Source: an uncultured Acetatifactor sp.
GTDB lineage: Bacteria > Bacillota > Clostridia > Lachnospirales > Lachnospiraceae
NCBI GenBank assembly: GCA_948496895.1
Contig: CAOOJO010000084.1
Coordinates: forward strand, 1-9,025
DNA: 9,025 nucleotides
Direction of reading: 5' to 3'
Shown: piece by piece, positions 1-7,683 of the stretch
Layout of the letters: each line of letters starts with the position of its first letter
Position numbering within the stretch: the stretch's first letter is position 1
Notes under the pieces: generated by a model
Seen by the model: the letters and a program-made list of their open reading frames with translations, nothing else
Databases searched by the model: none
What the model was told of the DNA's origin: nothing
Translations under genes and position numbers: made by a program

Positions 1-1464
1 TACGACGAGTTCGACCAGAGCTGCGTGGCCCGGCAGGAGGACGGCTCCCTGCATCCGGATTATGTCTTCGGGCAGAGCTATCAGGTGGTCTCGGATGGCC
101 GGGAGCGCACTGTATGGCCCCGGTTTACCTGGTTCGCCTTCCGGTATTTCTCGGTAGAGGGGAACGCACAGGTGGAAAGCGTGGCATTCGTCCATGCGGA
201 CATCCGCGTGACGGGGTGCTTTTCCTGCGACAATGAGCTGCTGAACTGGCTGTACGATACTTTCATCCATACACAGCTCTGCAACATGCACGCGGGCATT
301 CCCTCGGACTGTCCCCACATCGAGCGCAGAGGGTACACCGGCGACGGCCAGCTTGCCTGCCATGCGGTCATGAACGTGCTGGATGCCCGGAGCTTTTACA
401 GGAAATGGATCGGGGACATCAGCGACTGCCAGGATATCTATACCGGGCACGTACAGAACACTGCCCCTTACACCAGATGCGGCGGCGGCCCCGGCGGCTG
501 GGGCGGGGCCATCGTAGAAGTGCCCTATCAGTATTACAGGCATTATGGGGACAGCGAGCCCCTGGCCCGCCTGTATCCGCAGATGCTGCGGTATTTCGAT
601 TATCTGGACTCCTGCTCCTGTGAGGGTTTCGTGGTGCGGGACAAGGAGGGGGAATGGTGCCTGGGGGACTGGTGTGCGCCCACGGAAGAGGTGCTGCTGC
701 CCACGCAGTTCGTCAATACCTGGTTCTACATCAAATTGCTGGGGCGCATGAAGGAGATTGCCGAGGCAGTGGGCCGCGGCTGCGACATCTCCGGCTTTGA
801 CCGGAAGCTGGAGGCGCTGAAAGGAAGCTTCGACGCCGCATATTACTCGGCCCACAGCCATAGCTTTATCGGCGGGATTCAGGGTGCCGATGCCTTTGCC
901 ATCGATATCGGCCTGGGGGCGGAAGAGACTTATGGCAAGCTGAGGGAGCATTATGAAAAGCTGGGCCATTTGGACACGGGCATCTTCGGAACGGATGTGG
1001 TGATCCGCGTGCTGTTCGAGCACGGGGACGGCGATCTGGCCGTGCGCCTGCTGTCCTCCTCCGCGCCTGCCACCTTCGCCGGCATGCGGCGGGCCGGGGC
1101 CACCACCCTCTGGGAAAGCTGGCCCGATTCCCAGTGCTGTGACCGTTCCCACAACCATCCCATGTTCGGTGCGGTGGCGGCTTATCTGTCGGATTATCTA
1201 CTGGGCATCCGGCAGGAAGACGGAAAGGCCGGTTACCGGGATATCGTCATTGCGCCGGTGCCTGTAGACAGCCTGAAGCGTGTCAGCGGCAGGCGGGGGC
1301 TTCCTCAGGGGGATGTCAGCGTCTCCTGGGAAAAAGCGGATGGAAAAGTACGTTTTTCCATACAAATTCCTGACGGAACTCAGGCCGTGTTGCGCTTTGG
1401 CGGCGACAATCTGGCGCTGCATACAGGAGAGAACCTTCTGGAAATGCCCTACAAGGCACAGTAA
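1..1464 (+). CDS. alpha-L-rhamnosidase, GH78 (5' partial)
   Basis: Predicted inverting glycosidase releasing terminal alpha-L-rhamnose from plant glycans or glycosides. The frame is open from base 1, so the gene begins upstream; 487 codons are visible, about the C-terminal half of a typical 900-1000-residue GH78 enzyme. Visible numbering from base 1: D103, E108 and D115 lie in the SDCPHIERRGYTGDGQ segment, with the spacing (5 and 12) of the acidic residues that contact rhamnose in characterised GH78 enzymes. LGDW is at 222-224, and E372 in ATTLWES matches the family's second catalytic-site glutamate. SHNHPMFG follows it, as usual in the alpha/alpha-barrel. A C-terminal beta-sandwich-like tail ends at TAA 1462-1464. 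About 15 cysteines in the visible part suggest, but do not prove, a cytoplasmic location. It is convergent with the regulator gene, so it is not in the transporter operon. The family call is secure; substrate is inferred. Confidence 0.9.
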   Translation, partial: YDEFDQSCVARQEDGSLHPDYVFGQSYQVVSDGRERTVWPRFTWFAFRYFSVEGNAQVESVAFVHADIRVTGCFSCDNELLNWLYDTFIHTQLCNMHAGIPSDCPHIERRGYTGDGQLACHAVMNVLDARSFYRKWIGDISDCQDIYTGHVQNTAPYTRCGGGPGGWGGAIVEVPYQYYRHYGDSEPLARLYPQMLRYFDYLDSCSCEGFVVRDKEGEWCLGDWCAPTEEVLLPTQFVNTWFYIKLLGRMKEIAEAVGRGCDISGFDRKLEALKGSFDAAYYSAHSHSFIGGIQGADAFAIDIGLGAEETYGKLREHYEKLGHLDTGIFGTDVVIRVLFEHGDGDLAVRLLSSSAPATFAGMRRAGATTLWESWPDSQCCDRSHNHPMFGAVAAYLSDYLLGIRQEDGKAGYRDIVIAPVPVDSLKRVSGRRGLPQGDVSVSWEKADGKVRFSIQIPDGTQAVLRFGGDNLALHTGENLLEMPYKAQ

Positions 1465-1470
1465 TCCATA

Positions 1471-1523
1471 GGGCTGACTGGTGATCGGTTTCCCATTTTG
1501 GTTTCCTTTCTCCCAGCCAGCCC
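1471..1523 (-). terminator. inverted repeat between convergent genes, possible terminator
   Basis: Arms at 1471-1481 and 1513-1523 form an 11-bp stem around a loop of about 31 bases. Read on the minus strand every position pairs, with one G-U wobble; on the plus strand the same position is an A-C mismatch. This favours a role at the 3' end of the regulator transcript, whose stop codon lies 33 bases before it. There is no clear U-tract after either arm, so it is not a canonical intrinsic terminator. It may instead be a stabilising 3' hairpin. The region 1465-1555 holds nothing else I can support. Confidence 0.35.
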
Positions 1524-1555
1524 ATTCCACAGGCCAAAATCCCATCTGCCCTCTT

Positions 1556-3829
1556 TTACCCCCCCAAGGCATTCTTCCGATAATCATTGGGCGTCATCCC
1601 TTTGATCCGCTTAAAAGCGCTGCGCATCACATAGGCGCTGTTGTACCCGGTCCGCAATGCCACATCCTCCAGCTTTACGCCCTGAACCAGCAGCCCGCAG
1701 GCCTTCTCCACCCTGACCCTCTCCAGATAATTGGTAAAGTTCTCATGGAACAGCTCCTTGAACAGCTTGGAAAAATAGGTGCTCGCGTACCCGAAATCAT
1801 CCGCTATCTTCGTCAGGCTCAAATCGCTGTTCTGATAATTTTCCTGAATATAATTCTCGATATCTTCCCTCTGGCGGGTATTGCTCTCCTTCTCCTGCTC
1901 CCGCACCCTCTCGCAGATATACGTGAAGATATGGTTGATTTTGTTGAAGCGCATCAGGATATCGCTCTCCCAGTTAAGCTGCTCGAGCCGACCATATATT
2001 TCCTTCTCCGCAATCTCGATATGGTCATGGAGGCCGTGCAGAGCCTTGAGGACCGTGCACTGCAGGTCGTTCACCAGAAAATGCATCATGGAGGGGCTGA
2101 TGTCCCGCTCCAGGACATTGACCTGATAAATCTCCTTCAGCTGCTCATGCATGCTTTCCAGATTCCCCAGCCGCACCGCATTGACCAGCCGCTCCTCCAG
2201 CGTCGCCGGGAAATAATAATAATCCTTGCTCTCCAGGTAGTCCTCGTAAAAGAGCACGTTTTTGCCGGAGGAGGAGCCGTACTGCAGCATTTCGTAGATT
2301 TGGTCGTAGGATCTGCTGATTTTCTCCACATCCCTGCAGACATTCCCCACGGCCATCCTGACCTTGATACCGTCCTTTTCCCAGAACTCGGCGCACAGCT
2401 TCTCCAGCTCCCGATCCAGGCACTCTCTTTCATACCCCTTCCCGTCCTTCATGGCGCAGATTACCGCCCCGCCATTGATATCCGTATCGCACGCGTACTG
2501 CTCCCCGCCCAGGATATCCTCCAGCTTCCGGAGGAGAATCTGCTTATATACAATCGCTTCCTCCGTGCCTACCTCCATTTCACCCGAGGGCTGCTCTACA
2601 ATCTGGTAAGCGATTACATAACATCTGTGGTTCGTCAGGCAGATGCCGTACCTGCTTAAATCCTTATCCGCCATGCCGCCCCGCAAGAGCCGCTCCGCCA
2701 TAAGCTTCCGGATGACCGGCTTCTGCTTCTTGATATCGTCCTTAAGGTCTGAATTGTTTTCAATCAATTGCTGTAAGGACTGGGAGATATAGGTCATCTC
2801 GTCTCCCTTGAGCCCTTCCGCCTCAGGCCCTTCCGTCTGGAACAGCATCTGCAGGATATTGTCGATTTTTCTCCCGCGGTACCAGGACACGCCGAAAATG
2901 CTCGCTATGCCCAGGATCAGGACTGCCAGCATCAGATGGACGATTCTCCGCTGGGCCTGACTGATCTGCACGGTGATATACTCCTTGGGGAGGACGGCCA
3001 CATAGGTAAGGCCCCTCTCGTCGGAGACCGTCTTGATGATTTCCACTACCCTCCCGTTCATCTTCACTTCCTGGATTGCCTCCCCGGCCATCAGGTACTC
3101 TTCCGGCACCAGCTCGAACTCATCCGCCCCGGAGGGCAGGGTGAGAAGCACATTCCCATCCTTATCCATCACATATGCCCAGCCGGCCTCAGAGACATAG
3201 GTATCCGACAGCAGGTTCTTGATCACCTGGCTCTTGATGGGGAACACGAAATTCCCTTTCACTCCCGAGTCCGTGACCAGGGACTGCACATACAGTATCC
3301 TTTTCTCCGTCCTTGTGTTCTGCCTGGCATCGGCTTCCGGGAAAATGCAGCTCATATAGCTTTCCTCCATTTTCCCCATCCAATCCTCCCACTGCAGTCC
3401 GTCATATTGAAAAGCGTACCGGGCGGAATCGTCATCCTGAAAAATCTGGCTCGAGCTGATCACCATGCTGTTGCTGCGCAGGAACAGATAATACTCCTCC
3501 AGAAAGCTCTGGGTGCGCATGGCCTTCATATAATCCCGGGCGGACAAAAGCTTTGAAATCTCTATGTACTTTTGCTTCTCGTCCATCAGCAGGGCAATAT
3601 AGCGGATGGTGCTGTTGCTGGCCAGGTTCTGGACGATCGTGTCGATTTCCTGGAAATTGTCGTCAATCGTTTCGCTGACATGGTTCAGATTCACCAGGAC
3701 GTTTCTACAGATATTCTCCTGGGTGGACGCGGCGATGTCCTCCAGGCTGTACATGTCAATCATCAGGGGAATCGTAAAAATAATCAGATAAGAAATCATC
3801 AGGCGGGCATAAACTTTTTTGTATTTCAT
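1556..3829 (-). CDS. membrane-anchored AraC-family transcriptional regulator (YesN-like C-terminus)
   Basis: One-component sensor-regulator of about 757 residues. With the chosen start as residue 1, the order is: transmembrane helix about 8-25; extracytoplasmic region about 26-295, resembling the Cache-type sensor domains of this class; second transmembrane helix about 296-316; a cytoplasmic module with a CdaR/GGDEF-like segment (MAVGNVCRDVEKISRSY, about 492-508); and a C-terminal AraC DNA-binding domain (about 656-757). The last has both helix-turn-helix units, including LSLTKIADDFGYASTYFSKLF and the family signature ending GMTPNDYR. The GGDEF-like part lacks a GGDEF motif, so cyclic-di-GMP synthesis is not expected. 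An upstream in-frame ATG at 3847 would add six residues. I prefer 3829 because GAGGA sits 11 bases before it, though that spacing is long. It lies downstream of the transporter genes and probably controls them; the ligand is unknown. Confidence 0.9.
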   Translation of the reverse strand: MKYKKVYARLMISYLIIFTIPLMIDMYSLEDIAASTQENICRNVLVNLNHVSETIDDNFQEIDTIVQNLASNSTIRYIALLMDEKQKYIEISKLLSARDYMKAMRTQSFLEEYYLFLRSNSMVISSSQIFQDDDSARYAFQYDGLQWEDWMGKMEESYMSCIFPEADARQNTRTEKRILYVQSLVTDSGVKGNFVFPIKSQVIKNLLSDTYVSEAGWAYVMDKDGNVLLTLPSGADEFELVPEEYLMAGEAIQEVKMNGRVVEIIKTVSDERGLTYVAVLPKEYITVQISQAQRRIVHLMLAVLILGIASIFGVSWYRGRKIDNILQMLFQTEGPEAEGLKGDEMTYISQSLQQLIENNSDLKDDIKKQKPVIRKLMAERLLRGGMADKDLSRYGICLTNHRCYVIAYQIVEQPSGEMEVGTEEAIVYKQILLRKLEDILGGEQYACDTDINGGAVICAMKDGKGYERECLDRELEKLCAEFWEKDGIKVRMAVGNVCRDVEKISRSYDQIYEMLQYGSSSGKNVLFYEDYLESKDYYYFPATLEERLVNAVRLGNLESMHEQLKEIYQVNVLERDISPSMMHFLVNDLQCTVLKALHGLHDHIEIAEKEIYGRLEQLNWESDILMRFNKINHIFTYICERVREQEKESNTRQREDIENYIQENYQNSDLSLTKIADDFGYASTYFSKLFKELFHENFTNYLERVRVEKACGLLVQGVKLEDVALRTGYNSAYVMRSAFKRIKGMTPNDYRKNALGG

Positions 3830-3904
3830 AGACGAACCAGTCCTCATGCTTTCGACGCATTATCCCTTCTGCCCGGTTTGGCTTCCGCCGGACATTTTCT
3901 TCCT

Positions 3905-3933
3905 ATTATATCAGTAAACTTCTCAGAGCAAAA
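3905..3933 (-). promoter_or_regulatory. extended -10 promoter of the regulator gene
   Basis: On the minus strand a perfect TATAAT at 3910-3905 is preceded by TGA, giving the extended -10 form TGATATAAT. A weak -35 candidate, TTTTGC, lies at 3933-3928 with a 17-base spacer. Extended -10 elements commonly compensate for poor -35 boxes. Predicted transcription start is near 3898, giving a leader of about 68 bases before the ATG at 3829. It implies that the regulator can be transcribed independently of the binding-protein gene upstream. Confidence 0.7.
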
Positions 3934-3958
3934 GCCCCAATGCGATTTCATTAAAACC

Positions 3959-3976
3959 GCTATCTTGAGCTATCTT
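3959..3976 (-). repeat. tandem 8-base direct repeat, candidate operator
   Basis: The minus strand reads AAGATAGC-TC-AAGATAGC: two perfect 8-base copies with a 10-base period, about one helical turn. They lie roughly 60-80 bases upstream of the predicted start of the regulator transcript, a usual place for an activator or autoregulator to bind. Tandem half-sites on one face of the helix fit a protein with two DNA-contacting units, as AraC-family domains have. Binding is inferred; chance occurrence in a short AT-rich spacer cannot be excluded. Confidence 0.4.
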
Positions 3977-3977
3977 T

Positions 3978-4022
3978 AAAACGCGAGAAAGGCGTATGCC
4001 TGAAAAGACACACGCTTTCCTC
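3978..4022 (-). terminator. strong hairpin after the binding-protein gene, weak U-tract
   Basis: Read on the minus strand, 4022-3985 folds into a 16-bp stem with one A-C mismatch, three G-U wobbles and a six-base loop (UUUUCA). On the plus strand the wobbles would become mismatches, so the structure belongs to the minus-strand transcript. It starts 18 bases after the TAA of the solute-binding protein gene. Only GCGTTTT follows the stem, so termination may be partial. Such hairpins often also protect the 3' end of binding-protein mRNA and raise its level relative to downstream genes. Confidence 0.65.
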
Positions 4023-4040
4023 TAAAAACAGGGAAATTCT

Positions 4041-5756
4041 TTATTTTGCAGCGTTATAGATATCGTATACCTTCTGGTAGATCTGGATGTAAGAGTCCAC
4101 ATCATAACCCTGCAGCGCGTTCACATAGGAATCCCAGTCCTTCTCCAGATCCAGCTCCCCGGTGATGAACTGTGCCATGGAGGTCTTCACATATTCCTGC
4201 AGAGCCGTCTGAATGGTGGCGAACCGCTCGGAGTCCTCGGAATCCTCGATGAAGACCTTTTTCGGGAGATACTCCGGGTAGAAATAATCGTCTACCTTGC
4301 TGGTTTCATCGAACAATCTCGCTTCGTAGGAGGAATCCTTGTACAGATCCGCCTCTTCCGGACGAGGGGACATGGACGCGCGGAACTCCGCTCTGTTGTT
4401 CATCAGTCCTGTCCACCAGGTGTTCTTGTTGTACTCATCGTTTTCATTGGAGGTAAAGCCAGGGGTAATCCAGTAAATAGCGTCAACTCCATCCAGAATG
4501 GAAGCTGTGGGCTGGTCAAGCTCGCCCCAGTTCTTGCCCTTTTCACCGTACTGCTGCACCAGGGAGCACTCATCTCCCATCAGGAAGTCCCCTACCTTGA
4601 ATGCCGCTTCCGGATTCTCGCACTTGTCGGTAATGAACCAGGAATAATCGGAGCTCTGATCCACATAGTCGTTATGGAGCTGATACCTGGCTCCGGTAGG
4701 CCCCTCCACAGGCGGCATAGCAGCCGTCACGGCGTTCAGATGTTCATTTCCCAGATCGATTCCCATGGCGAAGTGATCGGCGGTATATCCGAATACCTTC
4801 TTTTCATCGGAACGGACCACCTGCTGCATCTGGTCGGATGACTGTGAAAAAGTAGTAGGGTCGATCAAGCCGTTTTCAAACAGGTCATGCATGTAGGCAA
4901 GGCCCTGCTTGAACTCGTCCTTATCGCAGGCGAATACTACCTTGCCGTCTTTCGCGTAGGAGAGCGTCGTCTTGTCGCAGGGGATAAAGGAGTTCATCAG
5001 CCACCACTCCAGCTGGCAGTCCCAGTCCTTGCTGCCCGTCAGGACAATCTCGTCTGCGGTGCCGTTCCCATTATAGTCGCTGTCGCGCACTGCCAGGAGA
5101 ACCTCCTTCAGTTCCTCCGTGGTGGTGGGCACGGACAGGTTCAGGCTCTCCAGCCACTCGCTGTTGTACCAGAGCTTGGGATATGCGGTGCAGTGATAGC
5201 ATTCATTGGCCACCGGGAAGCCGTAGATCTTACCGTCCGGCGCATAGGCGTTCTTGGCATACTGGGGCCTGTCCTCGAAGAAGCTCTTCATGTTGTCGCC
5301 ATACTGGTCATAAAGGTCGTTCAGGGGTATGAAGATGCCTTCCTTTCCGAACTTCACCATCTTCTGCTTGTTCAGGCCGTAGCAGATCACATCCGGGTAG
5401 GAATCGCTGGCCAGCATCAGGTTCAGCTTCGTCTCGGCATCGCTGCTGGGCAGCGTCACGAACTCCAGCTTTACGCCGGTCTGTTCCTCGATCCACCTGA
5501 TGGCATAGTTCGCGTCCGAGTACTCGCCCTTTTCGTTCATGGACACCGCCACGGTCAGAGTCACCGGCTCTTCCGACCCGCTGTCGGATTCGGCGGAAGT
5601 CTCTCCTCCCTTGCCTTCCGCGCTGCTCTCGGAATCCTTGTTCGCGGAACTGTCGTTCCCGGAATCTCCGCTCCCGGAAGATCCGCAGCCGCCCAGGAGC
5701 ATCGCAGCCGCCAGGCCGATTGCTGTAGCTTGTGTGATGATTGTCTTTCTCTTCAT
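4041..5756 (-). CDS. ABC transporter substrate-binding lipoprotein (LplA-like, CUT1 type)
   Basis: Captures an oligosaccharide at the outer face of the membrane and delivers it to the two permeases encoded just upstream. Its 571 residues begin with a lipoprotein signal peptide: MKRK, a hydrophobic run, then lipobox LGGC with lipidated Cys24. A Ser/Glu/Asp/Gly-rich linker (about 25-63) follows, then a family 1 extracellular binding fold with the typical opening VTLTVAVS and ASDSYPDVICYG (about 116-127). An EF-hand-like loop at 225-236 (D225, D227, N229, N231, E236) probably binds calcium and recurs in LplA-type proteins as DxxGNGxxDEI. Start ATG 5756 is supported by AGGAGAGG just upstream. The length (about 570) matches the large LplA-like proteins rather than the usual 420-residue sugar binders, consistent with an oligosaccharide ligand. 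The exact ligand cannot be read from sequence. Confidence 0.92.
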   Translation of the reverse strand: MKRKTIITQATAIGLAAAMLLGGCGSSGSGDSGNDSSANKDSESSAEGKGGETSAESDSGSEEPVTLTVAVSMNEKGEYSDANYAIRWIEEQTGVKLEFVTLPSSDAETKLNLMLASDSYPDVICYGLNKQKMVKFGKEGIFIPLNDLYDQYGDNMKSFFEDRPQYAKNAYAPDGKIYGFPVANECYHCTAYPKLWYNSEWLESLNLSVPTTTEELKEVLLAVRDSDYNGNGTADEIVLTGSKDWDCQLEWWLMNSFIPCDKTTLSYAKDGKVVFACDKDEFKQGLAYMHDLFENGLIDPTTFSQSSDQMQQVVRSDEKKVFGYTADHFAMGIDLGNEHLNAVTAAMPPVEGPTGARYQLHNDYVDQSSDYSWFITDKCENPEAAFKVGDFLMGDECSLVQQYGEKGKNWGELDQPTASILDGVDAIYWITPGFTSNENDEYNKNTWWTGLMNNRAEFRASMSPRPEEADLYKDSSYEARLFDETSKVDDYFYPEYLPKKVFIEDSEDSERFATIQTALQEYVKTSMAQFITGELDLEKDWDSYVNALQGYDVDSYIQIYQKVYDIYNAAK

Positions 5757-5762
5757 AATTTA

Positions 5763-5773
5763 CCTCTCCTTTT
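5763..5773 (-). promoter_or_regulatory. strong ribosome binding site of the binding-protein gene
   Basis: The minus strand reads AAAAGGAGAGG followed by TAAATT and ATG 5756, a strong Shine-Dalgarno with about 6-9 bases of spacing. This fixes the start and fits the high expression usual for binding proteins. Just upstream, at 5781-5796, is a short inverted repeat (core TGAC-A-GTCA on the minus strand); its arms are too short to call a function. The 47-base gap to the preceding permease gene contains no convincing promoter. Confidence 0.6.
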
Positions 5774-5803
5774 GGTTTTTATATTGACTGTCATATGGCC
5801 GTC

Positions 5804-6727
5804 CTACCCTTTGATCGACCCCATCATGATGCCCTTTACGAAATACTTCTGGATAAAAGGGTACAGGAGCATGACGGGTACGGACGACACTATGATCAGT
5901 GAATATTGCAACAGTGTCTTCAATTCCTGACGGTTCATCTGCTCCGCCAGGCTCAGCTGCATCCCAGTGGTGTCGTTGGACACCAGGATATTGCGGAGCA
6001 GAAGCTGCAGCGGCTGCTTGTTCACGTCATTTAAATACAGTAGCGCCGAAAAGAAATCGTTCCATTTCCCTACCGCATACAGGAGCACCATGACGGCTAT
6101 GATCGGCGTGGAAAGCGGAAGCACCATCTTGACGAAGTAGATCCAGTCGGAGCATCCGTCGATTGCGGCGCTTTCAAAAATCTCCCCCGGTATGGAGCTT
6201 TGGATATAGGTCTTGATGAGAATCACGTTCCACACCCCCATGGCGGAGGGCAGAATCATGGACCAGAAGCTGTCGATCAGCTTCAGCTTGCTCACCACCA
6301 GGTAGGTGGGTATCATGCCGCCGCTGAAGAACATGGTCACCGTGAACAGGAACATCACGAAGCCCCGGATCTTCAGATCGGTCCTTGCCAGGGGATATCC
6401 CGCAAGCAGCGTCAGCGACACGCTGACCACCGTCCCCACCACTGTGTAGGCCACCGAATTGAGGAAAGCCTTCACGATATTGGGCGACTGGAAGATGACC
6501 TGATACCCCGCCAGGGAGAAGTCCACGGGCCACAGAAACACCTTGCCCGCCGATACCGCCTTGGCATCGCTGAAGGATGACGCGATGATGAACAGGACCG
6601 GCACTAAAATGAATATCATGATCAATATGAGCAGGATCCAGATACAGGCTGTCAGGATTTTGTCCGGCACGGTCTGATACAGCTTTACCTTTGTGCCATG
6701 GGATGCTGTTGTCTTTTCTTTCTTCAT
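5804..6727 (-). CDS. carbohydrate ABC transporter permease, MalG/LplC-like
   Basis: Inner-membrane subunit that, with the partner permease encoded just before it, forms the translocation channel for the imported oligosaccharide. With 307 residues it has the family's usual length. There are about six transmembrane helices; the first is near 25-50. The EAA loop that docks on the ATPase reads ESAAIDGCSDWIYFVKMVLP (185-204), with conserved G191 and P204. The C-terminus KYFVKGIMMGSIKG is characteristic of LplC/YtcP-type permeases. An in-frame ATG at 6733 would add two residues, but it abuts the ribosome binding site. ATG 6727 has ideal spacing and is preferred. Only 12 bases separate it from the preceding stop codon, so the two permeases are surely co-transcribed and probably translationally coupled. 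Confidence 0.93.
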   Translation of the reverse strand: MKKEKTTASHGTKVKLYQTVPDKILTACIWILLILIMIFILVPVLFIIASSFSDAKAVSAGKVFLWPVDFSLAGYQVIFQSPNIVKAFLNSVAYTVVGTVVSVSLTLLAGYPLARTDLKIRGFVMFLFTVTMFFSGGMIPTYLVVSKLKLIDSFWSMILPSAMGVWNVILIKTYIQSSIPGEIFESAAIDGCSDWIYFVKMVLPLSTPIIAVMVLLYAVGKWNDFFSALLYLNDVNKQPLQLLLRNILVSNDTTGMQLSLAEQMNRQELKTLLQYSLIIVSSVPVMLLYPFIQKYFVKGIMMGSIKG

Positions 6728-6733
6728 ATCCAT

Positions 6734-6741
6734 ACCCCCTT
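6734..6741 (-). promoter_or_regulatory. ribosome binding site that decides the second permease start
   Basis: The minus strand reads AAGGGGGT, overlapping the TAA stop of the first permease gene (6742-6740). Counting from it, ATG 6727 lies 6 bases downstream while ATG 6733 follows at once with no spacing, so 6727 is the better start. Overlap of stop codon and ribosome binding site suggests coupled translation of the two channel subunits. Confidence 0.6.
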
Positions 6742-7666
6742 ACCACAAGCTGGTCTCGCCAAATTTCTGGGAAAACTTATTGGCGACGAACAATAAAATG
6801 AAGTTGACCACCGAATTGAACAGTCCCACTGCTGTCGCAAAGGAATACTGCATATCCTTCAGACCACGCTTATATACATAGGTAGAGATGATTTCGGACA
6901 CCGGAAGGTTCAGGGAGTTCTGCATCAGGAACACCTTTTCGAAGCCCACGCCCATGATGCCGCCGATCGCCATAATCAGCTGGATGGTGATGATCGGCTT
7001 CAGCGCCGGAATCTCCACGATTTTGATTCTCTGCAAGCGGTTGGCCCCGTCAATCAGGGAAGCCTCCACCAGAGACTGGTCCACATTCCCCAAAGCCGCT
7101 ATGTAGATGACTGCCGCGTACCCGGTTCCCTGCCATACCCCCGACCAGACATAGATGTGGCGGAAGTAGGATGCCCTTCCCATGAAGTCCACCCGGTCCA
7201 GCCCTACCAGGTCCAGCAGGTTGTTGACGATTCCAATGTTCAAATGGAAGCATTGGAGGATGATGCCTACCATGACCACCGTAGAGATGAAATACGGCGC
7301 ATAGGTCAGGGACTGCATGAACTTCTTGAACCTGGCTCCTCCTATGCTGTGCAGCGCAAGCGCCAGGATAATCGGTGCCGGGAAGCTTACCAATAAGGAA
7401 TAGAAACTGATGACCAGCGTGTTCTTCAAAAGCTTCAGCATGTCCGGATTGGTAAAGAACTGCTTGAAGTACTTAAGCCCCACCCAGTCGCTTCCCAGGA
7501 TTCCCTTTCGGAAGGAATAGTCCTCAAAGGCGATTAGGATGCCCCCCATGGGTATATAGCAGAAAATAATGATATAGGCTAACGGCAGAAGCAGCATGAG
7601 ATAAAGCTGCCATCTTTTCTGGATATCCTCTTTCAGGCTCCATTTCTTTTTTTTCGCTTTCTTCAT
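6740..7666 (-). CDS. sugar ABC transporter permease, MalF/LplB-like
   Basis: Channel-forming membrane subunit of the CUT1 oligosaccharide importer. From ATG 7666 it is 308 residues: a basic N-terminus (MKKAKKKKWSLKED), then about six transmembrane helices (near 21-41, 85-108, 122-140, 171-191, 225-245, 281-303). The EAA loop EASLIDGANRLQRIKIVEIP spans 201-220, with G207 and P220 conserved. The motif CYIPMGGILIAFEDY (36-50) and the ending KFGETSLW are typical of LplB/YteP-type permeases. The open frame extends to an ATG at 7747, which would add 27 residues of unconvincing, very basic sequence with no ribosome binding site. ATG 7666 has AGAGAGGG six bases before it and gives the normal family N-terminus. 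No ATPase gene is nearby; a shared MsmX-type ATPase elsewhere in the genome is the usual arrangement. Confidence 0.93.
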   Translation of the reverse strand: MKKAKKKKWSLKEDIQKRWQLYLMLLLPLAYIIIFCYIPMGGILIAFEDYSFRKGILGSDWVGLKYFKQFFTNPDMLKLLKNTLVISFYSLLVSFPAPIILALALHSIGGARFKKFMQSLTYAPYFISTVVMVGIILQCFHLNIGIVNNLLDLVGLDRVDFMGRASYFRHIYVWSGVWQGTGYAAVIYIAALGNVDQSLVEASLIDGANRLQRIKIVEIPALKPIITIQLIMAIGGIMGVGFEKVFLMQNSLNLPVSEIISTYVYKRGLKDMQYSFATAVGLFNSVVNFILLFVANKFSQKFGETSLW

Positions 7667-7672
7667 CTTTTT

Positions 7673-7680
7673 CCCTCTCT
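7673..7680 (-). promoter_or_regulatory. ribosome binding site that decides the first permease start
   Basis: The minus strand reads AGAGAGGG followed by AAAAAG and ATG 7666, which is good spacing. The alternative ATG at 7747 is preceded by GGTAAAAACAG with no Shine-Dalgarno match, so the shorter protein is favoured. Confidence 0.65.
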
Positions 7681-7683
7681 GAA

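Noticed and set aside
1481..2659. Long plus-strand reading frame (392 codons) opposite the regulator gene
   Set aside because: It is antisense to a well-supported AraC-family gene, has low-complexity Leu/Pro/His/Ile-rich composition typical of shadow frames, and matches no family I recognise.
3937..3950. Possible CcpA catabolite-repression site upstream of the regulator
   Set aside because: The minus-strand TGAAATCGCATTGG fits the first half of the cre consensus but fails at three conserved positions in the second half.
4887..5930. Plus-strand reading frame (347 codons) opposite the binding-protein gene
   Set aside because: It lies antisense to the lipoprotein and crosses into the permease gene; its composition is that of a complementary-strand shadow, and there is no credible ribosome binding site.
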